64,000 bases of DNA from Citrobacter sp. FP75. Its GTDB lineage: Bacteria > Pseudomonadota > Gammaproteobacteria > Enterobacterales > Enterobacteriaceae. The stretch is taken from positions 620,001 to 684,000 of the forward strand of contig NZ_JAFDOE010000003.1 in assembly GCF_018342065.1 (NCBI RefSeq). The letters run 5' to 3'. The position numbers were made by a program, and so were the translations under genes. The notes beneath the pieces are model-generated. The model was not told where the DNA came from. It saw only the letters and a program-made list of their open reading frames with translations, and ran no database searches. Below, in pieces: positions 57,915-64,000 of this stretch (position 1 is its first letter; the number at the start of each line of letters is the position of its first letter).

Positions 57915-59523
57915 GTAATGGCTCCTGAGACGGGGTAAAAATGAGGCCAAACAGTAACGATATATTTTCATCCGTAAGATGTGTGGGGAAAGGCGGCAGT
58001 AAAGGGGAAAAGGGCCATTCATCAACGGACTTGTCCAGTGGATGGGCGATTTCAGCCGCTGCCCCCCAGAAGGCATTACTGTATTGACGGGCAAGGCGGA
58101 GTACCTGCTGATAAAGCGGTTTTTCCTGACTGAGCATGTGTTCCCGTTCCAGCAAAGTGTTCTGAAACAGCGTTTCCATCCTTTGCGTCAGTTCGTTATC
58201 GTGCTGTACTACCGCAGTGGCAATATCATGATGCCCGGCCTGATTCACCGCGTCTTCAGCCTGCTGAATAAGCTCTGCCTGCGCTTTCAGATACCGTTCG
58301 GAAAAACTGTCGCTCCGGGATGTGGCTTCGGGTGAAAGCCAGTTGAGCAGGTCGCGGAAAATCTGCATAAATCCCGACTGCGCCCGTTCTTCATCGCTCA
58401 TGGACAACCCCGCTTTCAACGCTGCGTGATAATGCTGCGCCGTTTTTGCCGGTGGGGGCGTGACCGACATCAGGCTGAATCCGGCCATCCGGTATCCTTC
58501 CATCGTCAGCAGCAGGGAAGGGATGTTTTGTGCTTCCTGTGCGGAACGGAAATAGGCATCAGATGCCTGCTCTGGTTTCTTATCCATAAACCATGCATTA
58601 CCTTCCCCCATCAGGTTCTGGGTGATAAGAAGATGGCGGGGTTCTGGCGGCAGGTCTGCGGAGGTTTGTATAGCAAGACGATAGTTTTTGATGGCATTCT
58701 GCGCGTGTTTTTCCTGTAGCCAGCCGCCTGCGATCATGCTAAGCATGATAACCTGTTGGTCGCCCCATCCCTGCTGACGAGCAAGCTCCAGCGCTTTTTG
58801 TGCCAGTTGCTCAGTTTGTGCTGCCGAGCCTTTTTTTATGGAAATGAAGGTGTCCGTCATTAGTTGGCGAAAACGCAGCATAGCGGTTCCATCCGACGTG
58901 GGCGTTTCATTCAGTGTCTGGCGCATCAGTTCATCTTCACTGATATCCGGCGTCAGCAAGCGTGCATTTTCCGGGAACCGGGTCAGAAGCCATTGCCAGT
59001 CAGGGTTCTCATGGGTATCAATAAGGAGCAGACGAAAACGAGACGTTCTGGTGGCTATGCTCTGACACAGGTCGTCAATAAACTGCCGATGAGAATCCGC
59101 ATGGCTGACAGAAGAGGCGGTCAGGATCACGGACAGATAGCGCAGATAATCCTGATGATAATGTGCAAAGTCGCTCATTAAAGCATGCAACGTATCTGCC
59201 TGGTAGCAGGGAAGCGAGCCGACAGGCTGCCAGCGTGGTTCGGGAAACGCCGAGACATTCACTCGTTCAATAAACTCTTCTTCCAGGCCATGAGAATATC
59301 CATAGCGTGTATCAAACGGCGTATTAAAACGAATGAACAGATCGGGCGTCGTAAAGTCATTTTGCTGCTCTTCCTGTAGGGCAAAGAACACATGTATCAG
59401 ACGATCTGAATCAGCAGGCGTGCGCCAGATAAAAATACGGGCATTCTCGTCGTCACTGGCTTCCAGCCAGAGGCGTTCCAGTTCTGCCAGTTTTCGCTCA
59501 ACAGCATTTTTGTTTCCCGACAT
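57901..59523 (-). CDS. Probable type VI effector adaptor, TPR-like, 540 residues
   Basis: A large soluble cytoplasmic protein beginning MSGNKNAVERKLAELERLWLEAS. Residues 1 to about 200 look like an alpha/beta domain (ARIFIWRTPADSDRLIHVFFALQEEQ, SRFRLLLIDTHENPDWQWLL). From about 225 it is helical with TPR-like pairs (QLAQKALELARQQGWGDQQVIMLSM and NAIKNYRLAIQTSADLPPEPRHLL). No catalytic motif or membrane segment is visible. It lies between vgrG and the PAAR-Rhs gene, where effector-loading chaperones are encoded, but it is not the small Eag (DUF1795) or the DUF4123 type. I infer an adaptor role. Confidence 0.72.
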   Translation of the reverse strand: MSGNKNAVERKLAELERLWLEASDDENARIFIWRTPADSDRLIHVFFALQEEQQNDFTTPDLFIRFNTPFDTRYGYSHGLEEEFIERVNVSAFPEPRWQPVGSLPCYQADTLHALMSDFAHYHQDYLRYLSVILTASSVSHADSHRQFIDDLCQSIATRTSRFRLLLIDTHENPDWQWLLTRFPENARLLTPDISEDELMRQTLNETPTSDGTAMLRFRQLMTDTFISIKKGSAAQTEQLAQKALELARQQGWGDQQVIMLSMIAGGWLQEKHAQNAIKNYRLAIQTSADLPPEPRHLLITQNLMGEGNAWFMDKKPEQASDAYFRSAQEAQNIPSLLLTMEGYRMAGFSLMSVTPPPAKTAQHYHAALKAGLSMSDEERAQSGFMQIFRDLLNWLSPEATSRSDSFSERYLKAQAELIQQAEDAVNQAGHHDIATAVVQHDNELTQRMETLFQNTLLEREHMLSQEKPLYQQVLRLARQYSNAFWGAAAEIAHPLDKSVDEWPFSPLLPPFPTHLTDENISLLFGLIFTPSQEPLHAEF

Positions 59524-59555
59524 TTTCCTTTCCCATTAAAATTGCTGCGGGCAAA

Positions 59556-61562
59556 TCAATTTAACGTGATTTCCTTGCCTTCGACCTTCACTTCGCCTGA
59601 AGCAATAAACGTGAATTTCACCCCATTCAGCGTAACGGAACCATCGTTCTTGATTTCCAGCTTTGCCGCTCCACAGGTAATGGTGATGGTATCGCCTACC
59701 GTCAGATCCAGTTTTCCGGCGATATCGGTTGTCTGGTTGCCTTCCTGTACAGTGAGGAACCGGTCGCCCTTGATGGTATTTTTTTGCCCTCCATTCTGGA
59801 TGGTATTGGTCTCCCCGCCATCTTTTACCGTTACGCTATGCCCGTTAGCGACAAAAAGGGAACGCTGACCGGTATTGACCTTGATATGTTGTTCGCCTTT
59901 TTCGACCGTAACTGCATGGCTACCTTCGGTAATCGTTCTGGTACAATCCTTTTTTACCGTGGTATGTTGCTCATTGTTGACATCAAGCCTCTGATCATGG
60001 GTGATAGTGGTATGATCGTCGTGTTTCACCTCAGTAGTGCGGTCATTTTCCACTACGGTATGCATGTCCTTCTGTGCATGCATTGACAACAATTCCTGCC
60101 CGGTCGCATCCTCGAACATCAGCTCGTTATAGCCACTGCCTTTGTAGGTTTTGGAGCGCAGGGTCATCTGGGTTTTGGTGCCAGGCAGGCCGCCGGGGGA
60201 TTTGTTATCCGCGTGGTAGGTGCGGCCTGTGATGATGGGCTGGTCAGGGTCGCCGTTAAGAAAGTCAACGATGACTTCCTGTCCGACGCGCGGAATGGCG
60301 AGATTACCAAAACCGGCTCCGGCCCATGCCTGCGAAACGCGTATCCAGCAGGAACTGCTGTCATCTACCGGATTGTATCTGTCCCATGTGAACTTCACCC
60401 GCACCCGTCCGTGCTCGTCACAGAAAATTTCCTCCCCCGGAGGTCCGGTAACGACCGCCGTCTGGGGGCCGTCCATCTGCGGCTTGGGCAAGGGGGTCGG
60501 TCGCCACGTCAGCTTACCGGGGATGACCTGAAAATCATTGCTCAGCGAGGTGCCCGCGCCTTCATAACCAATCAGCGCCTGCGGCTGCGAGCCGCGCAGC
60601 GTGCTGCTGACGACCTGCCACTGTACGTTCAGGTCCGCGCGGGGATGCGCTTTAAGCTCAAACCGCACACCGGGACGCAGTTTCGGCGAGTCAGTGACAC
60701 CACTCACGGTTTCTGCGTTATTGCGCAGCCCTTCTGTCTGATAGCGGGTAAACGCCTGTCCGTGGGCTTCATCTTTGAAGCGTCCAGGATAGTCAAAGAA
60801 TTCATATATCGGATACTGCGCATCCAGGTTGTCGCCATCATGGCTGAAGCTGCCCGGCCATGATGGGGTCTTAAAGGTGTAATCCTGCGTGGTGACTGAC
60901 GCAGGACGAATTTGCGCGCTACGGCGAAACTGCGTCACGTGGTAGAGCGTGGTTTCTTCACCGGGTGAAGGGTGATAGTTCAGCGATTCGCTGTCCGGCA
61001 GGCCCCCGGCGCTGTCGCACAGGATAAGCTGCTGTACACCATCGCCTTCTTCTTCGTAAGTGAATATTCCTTCTTCGGCCAACAGGCGGGTGATGAAGGC
61101 GTAGTCGGTTTCCATAAACTGTACGCAGAACTCACGTTCCGGATGGTCAGCAGACAGACGGGACTGCCACTGCGTGATCAGCATTTCACCGAACAGGGTC
61201 GAAACGATACCTTCAATATCGGTATTCTGGAAGATGCGGCTGTTGCGCCGCAGGGCGCTGCGCCAGAAGGGGGGATGAATATGCAGGATGTACTGCGTCT
61301 GGTGTTTACCGGTATCGCCCTGTTCACAGGCGGTGACGATGCCCCGTATGCTACGCTGTCGGATATTGTCCCGAAAAATAGTCAGGGTGGCGTTGCTTTC
61401 CAGAAGCTGGTCCAGCGGGATGGCCGGATTGCTACTGGCGGCGGTTACGTTCAGTGTGAACAGCGATGAGAGGGATTCCTGATGATGAAACTCCACCACG
61501 GCAAAGGTTTCGTCTTCCTGACCTTCAACATCCAGCGTAAAATGTGTTCCATATGCGGGCAT
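59556..61562 (-). CDS. vgrG: Type VI secretion spike protein VgrG (TssI)
   Basis: A 668-residue spike trimer subunit. Residues about 1-380 are the gp27-like base (FTLDVEGQEDETFAVVEFHHQESLSSLF) and the gp5 OB-fold with GEEIFCDEHGRVRVKFTWDRYNPVDDSSSCWIRVSQAWAG. The C-terminal part is a long beta-helix of short repeats (TVVENDRTTEVKHDDHTTITHDQR) ending VTLNGVKFTFIASGEVKVEGKEITLN. There is no added effector domain after it. It would carry the PAAR-Rhs protein encoded downstream. Confidence 0.95.
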   Translation of the reverse strand: MPAYGTHFTLDVEGQEDETFAVVEFHHQESLSSLFTLNVTAASSNPAIPLDQLLESNATLTIFRDNIRQRSIRGIVTACEQGDTGKHQTQYILHIHPPFWRSALRRNSRIFQNTDIEGIVSTLFGEMLITQWQSRLSADHPEREFCVQFMETDYAFITRLLAEEGIFTYEEEGDGVQQLILCDSAGGLPDSESLNYHPSPGEETTLYHVTQFRRSAQIRPASVTTQDYTFKTPSWPGSFSHDGDNLDAQYPIYEFFDYPGRFKDEAHGQAFTRYQTEGLRNNAETVSGVTDSPKLRPGVRFELKAHPRADLNVQWQVVSSTLRGSQPQALIGYEGAGTSLSNDFQVIPGKLTWRPTPLPKPQMDGPQTAVVTGPPGEEIFCDEHGRVRVKFTWDRYNPVDDSSSCWIRVSQAWAGAGFGNLAIPRVGQEVIVDFLNGDPDQPIITGRTYHADNKSPGGLPGTKTQMTLRSKTYKGSGYNELMFEDATGQELLSMHAQKDMHTVVENDRTTEVKHDDHTTITHDQRLDVNNEQHTTVKKDCTRTITEGSHAVTVEKGEQHIKVNTGQRSLFVANGHSVTVKDGGETNTIQNGGQKNTIKGDRFLTVQEGNQTTDIAGKLDLTVGDTITITCGAAKLEIKNDGSVTLNGVKFTFIASGEVKVEGKEITLN

Positions 61563-61598
61563 AAAATATCCTTATCACCGGCAAACAGTCTTTGAACA

Positions 61599-61632
61599 GC
61601 GAAATCTCCTGATGGATGGCAGGAGATTTCGC
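61599..61632 (-). terminator. Hairpin between hcp and vgrG
   Basis: GCGAAATCTCCTG (61599-61611) and CAGGAGATTTCGC (61620-61632) form a perfect 13-bp stem with an 8-base loop in the 80-base gap downstream of hcp. On the minus strand it is followed by TGTTC, so no strong U-run. It is probably an attenuator or mRNA-stabilising element that makes hcp more abundant than vgrG. Confidence 0.7.
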
Positions 61633-61642
61633 GCTTTTACAG

Positions 61643-62161
61643 TTAAGATTCGAGCGGCGCACGCCAGTCGTCAGATCCTGAGGTCCCGGCAGTCACGTGT
61701 TCCCACTCAATTTTCCGGTAGGCCAGCGAGACTTTAATTAACTGAGTAAACTCCCGCTTGTTCGCGTCCTGACAGTGTGGCATATGGCAGTCGATATCCA
61801 CGATGGTGGAATCCGTCAGGCGAGTGGTGAAGAAATGCTCCTGTTTACCTTCAATCGAAGTGCGATACCAGTGCAGCTCGGTCGTCGGCAACATTTCGCC
61901 GGATGCCAGCGCGTTATACAGCAGAGGAACCGCTTTGTTCAGCGCGACGGTAAAAATGAAAGGTTTGTGCGCACGCTGACCAGCAGGCTGACCGGATTGT
62001 GGGTCAGTAGGAACGGTGACATTATGCTGAAATTCCTGAACCAGCATCTCGTCTTCATGCCCCTGTACGTAGATGTTACCAACAGAGGGGGCGGTAAATG
62101 CTCCCTGAGTAATGTTCCCCTGAGTTTGCCCTGTAATAGATATGTAACACGGTGTTGGCAT
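61643..62161 (-). CDS. hcp: Type VI secretion tube protein Hcp (TssD)
   Basis: A 172-residue hexamer-forming tube subunit and the most exported T6SS protein. It starts MPTPCYISITGQTQGNITQGAFT, with the family core GNIYVQGHEDEMLVQEFQHNVTVPTD and HKPFIFTVALNKAVPLLYNALASGE. It is the first gene of the minus-strand cargo operon hcp-vgrG-adaptor-small membrane protein-rhs-immunity. Confidence 0.95.
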   Translation of the reverse strand: MPTPCYISITGQTQGNITQGAFTAPSVGNIYVQGHEDEMLVQEFQHNVTVPTDPQSGQPAGQRAHKPFIFTVALNKAVPLLYNALASGEMLPTTELHWYRTSIEGKQEHFFTTRLTDSTIVDIDCHMPHCQDANKREFTQLIKVSLAYRKIEWEHVTAGTSGSDDWRAPLES

Positions 62162-62758
62162 TTTGTAGACTCCTTTTTACACTTGTTTTACGATTATTGA
62201 CGCAGCAGTTTTATCCATAATTACAAGCAATATCTCCCGGTCAATTATTGAAACGAGTAATTGTCTTATTTAAACCAATAAAACAATTTAGAGAAAATAG
62301 AACCACTCTCCACATAATTATGCCAACCTTCACGGTTGAATTAGATAGGTGTTTTTAGAGAAAAAAGAAATCAATAAGAATATTACATTCTCATTTTCCC
62401 TTAATGAATCACTCAGCGATTCTGGCATTGATATTTATTAAAATTTGACATTTACGTCTCATAAACATCTCTCAACTCGTTTTTTTCAGTATGTGTCACA
62501 AGCATGGCAAAATATATGATTCAGATCACGTTACCGGATCTAAAATTCGATATGTTACTCTCCAAAGGGAGGAGTGGTTAAATGATTAATTTGATAAATA
62601 CATTGCAAAGTATATTCATTTTACCAATAAATCAATGAGTTATTTATTGGTTAAATATTTCATTTCAATTTTATTCATCGCGGTAATAGAATTGAAAATT
62701 AGAAACTGATTGCTGAAAAGATATTAGATGACATTTTCACTAATTAAGGATTACAGAC
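62162..62758. promoter_or_regulatory. Divergent hcp/tssB control region
   Basis: A 597-base, strongly A/T-rich stretch with no credible gene between hcp (minus) and tssB (plus). It must carry both promoters. I found no clear sigma-54 element and no Fur box. The A/T richness is what H-NS-silenced islands look like, but this is inference. Confidence 0.6.
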
Positions 62759-63256
62759 ATGAGCAGTAGTAAAAGCGACGGAAGTGTCGCTCCGAAAGAG
62801 AGAATTAACGTCCGCTATACCCCGAAGACAAACGGTGAAGTATCGGAAGTTGAGTTGCCGCTGAATATGCTGATTGTTGGCGATACAGGTAAAATAGATG
62901 ATACACCGTTAGATGAGCGTAGTACGGTTTCTATTAATAAGAATAATTTTAATTCTGTTATTGCTGAGGCGGGTATCAGTCTGAATTTTAATGTACCAAA
63001 TCTGCTCAACAACAAAGCTGACGAAGAGATTAATGTCCATATGGATATTAATGCGCTGGATGATTTTTCTCCGGATAACATCGCCAGACAGGTCCCTGAA
63101 ATGAAGAGGTTGCTGGAGCTGCGTGAGGCGCTTGTCGCCCTGAAGGGGCCAATGGGAAATCTCCCGGCGTTTCGCGCCCAGATTCAGGCTTTGCTGGATG
63201 ATGAAAATTCCCGCGAGCAGCTTCTCAACGAACTGGGTGTTATGAATAAAGATTAA
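62759..63256 (+). CDS. tssB: Type VI secretion sheath small subunit TssB (VipA)
   Basis: A 165-residue protein that pairs with TssC to form the contractile sheath. It begins MSSSKSDGSVAPKERINVRYTPKTNGEVSEVELPLNMLIVGD and contains the sheath-handshake region ERSTVSINKNNFNSVIAEAGISLNF and the helix with MKRLLELREALVALKGPMGN. It lies 16 bases upstream of tssC. An ATG at 62759 follows AAGGATTACAGAC. Confidence 0.95.
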   Translation: MSSSKSDGSVAPKERINVRYTPKTNGEVSEVELPLNMLIVGDTGKIDDTPLDERSTVSINKNNFNSVIAEAGISLNFNVPNLLNNKADEEINVHMDINALDDFSPDNIARQVPEMKRLLELREALVALKGPMGNLPAFRAQIQALLDDENSREQLLNELGVMNKD

Positions 63257-63272
63257 TCAAAAGGATAGCCGT

Positions 63273-64000
63273 ATGTCTTTACAGGAACAGGAATTACCCG
63301 TTGCAGAACCGCTCTCTGCGCCGCCCGCTTCACTGCTGGATGCCATTATGGCGCAGGCGCGCATCGAGCCGGAATCAGAAGGTTATGATATTGCTCGTCA
63401 GGGGGTTGCCGCCTTCATTGCCAGTATGCTGGAAAGCGGTGACCGACAGGAACCCGTTAACAAGCTTGCTGTGGACAGTATGATTGCCACAATTGACGAG
63501 AAACTGAGCAAGCAGACGGACGTCATCAATCATGACGAGAATTTTCAAAAGCTGGAGTCATTCTGGCGATCAGTGAAAACAACCGTTGATCGCACTGATT
63601 TTCGGGAAAATATTCAGATCCACATACTGCATGCAACGAAAGAAGAGCTTTTGGATGATTTCTCCTTTGCGCCGGAAATCACTCAGTCCGCGTATTATAA
63701 ACATGTTTATTCCAGTGGTTACGGCGTGTTTGGAGGCGAACCCATCGCCGCAGTGATTGGTGGCTATACGTTTAATAACACCACGCCGGATATGAAGTTA
63801 CTCCGCTATCTCAGTAGCGTCGGGGCAATGGCGCATGCGCCGTTTATTTCTTCCGTCTCTCCGACGTTCTTTGGCCTGAAGTCATACACTGAGCTGCCTC
63901 AGATTAAAGATCTTTATGCCGTATTTGAAGGACCGGCTTACGCCAAATGGCGTTCTTTACGGGAGTCTGAAGATTCACGGTATCTTGCGCTGACGGCACC
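63273..64000 (+). CDS. tssC: Type VI secretion sheath large subunit TssC (VipB), N-terminal part
   Basis: The ATG at 63273, preceded by AAGGATAGC, opens a frame that runs to the end of the window (242 complete codons). The protein begins MSLQEQELPVAEPLSAPPAS. It has FQKLESFWRSVKTTVDRTDFRENIQIHI and a GYGVFGGEPIAAVIGGYTF segment, both typical of TssC. The normal length is about 500 residues, so roughly half is outside the window. It is not listed as an ATG-started frame elsewhere and was found by direct translation. Confidence 0.94.
   Translation, partial: MSLQEQELPVAEPLSAPPASLLDAIMAQARIEPESEGYDIARQGVAAFIASMLESGDRQEPVNKLAVDSMIATIDEKLSKQTDVINHDENFQKLESFWRSVKTTVDRTDFRENIQIHILHATKEELLDDFSFAPEITQSAYYKHVYSSGYGVFGGEPIAAVIGGYTFNNTTPDMKLLRYLSSVGAMAHAPFISSVSPTFFGLKSYTELPQIKDLYAVFEGPAYAKWRSLRESEDSRYLALTA

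Noticed and set aside
57914-58094. Longer version of the 45-residue membrane protein starting near 58094
   Set aside because: The added residues overlap the end of the 540-residue gene and look non-coding; the ATG at 57914 has a good ribosome site.

Overview
The window comes from an enterobacterium very close to Salmonella and Escherichia. The most likely genus is Citrobacter (C. freundii group). It has a complete pdu/cob-cbi block of the Salmonella type, the E. coli/Salmonella flanking order phs-dacD-sbmC-yeeA-tmaR on one side and cobU-cobS-cobT-ldtA on the other, and then accessory genes not found in E. coli K-12. All names below rest on reading the protein sequences and on remembered family members; no database search was run.

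Layout. Positions 1-3900 hold core genes: the end of phsC (thiosulfate reductase), dacD, the SOS gene sbmC, yeeA and tmaR. Positions 3904-20663 hold the 21-gene pdu operon on the minus strand (pduA to pduX), which builds the propanediol-utilisation microcompartment. Shell proteins PduA, B, J, K, N, T and U enclose the B12-dependent diol dehydratase PduCDE, its reactivase PduGH, PduO, PduS, PduP, PduQ and PduL; PduW and PduX complete the pathway. Positions 21189-23112 hold pduF (diol facilitator) and pocR (AraC-type activator). Positions 23459-40201 hold a 20-gene plus-strand operon, cbiABCDETFGHJKLMNQOP-cobUST, for anaerobic adenosylcobalamin synthesis. It is preceded by a cobalamin riboswitch and a ribosome-site hairpin. 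The operons are coupled: propanediol through PocR turns on both, and the B12 made by cob/cbi is the cofactor of PduCDE. Two nearly identical palindromes, one between pduA and pduF and one just after pocR, are candidate PocR operators.

Positions 40316-50250 hold ldtA, a minus-strand ferric-iron-type ABC operon with a Fur-like box, and a divergent second branched-chain-amino-acid-type (Liv-like) ABC operon with a sigma-54-like promoter.

From about 50.4 kb the character changes to an accessory island. Its edge carries a 17-bp copy of the 3' end of tRNA-Asn, an attachment-site signature. The island holds two unrecognised genes, a frameshifted TPR gene, an orphan Rhs toxin tip, a SymE-like toxin gene, and a type VI secretion cargo cluster (hcp, vgrG, a 540-residue TPR-like protein, a small membrane protein, a PAAR-Rhs effector with a WHH-type nuclease tip, and its probable immunity gene). 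Divergently, the sheath genes tssB and tssC run off the end of the window. No integrase, complete tRNA, rRNA, insertion sequence or CRISPR array is visible.
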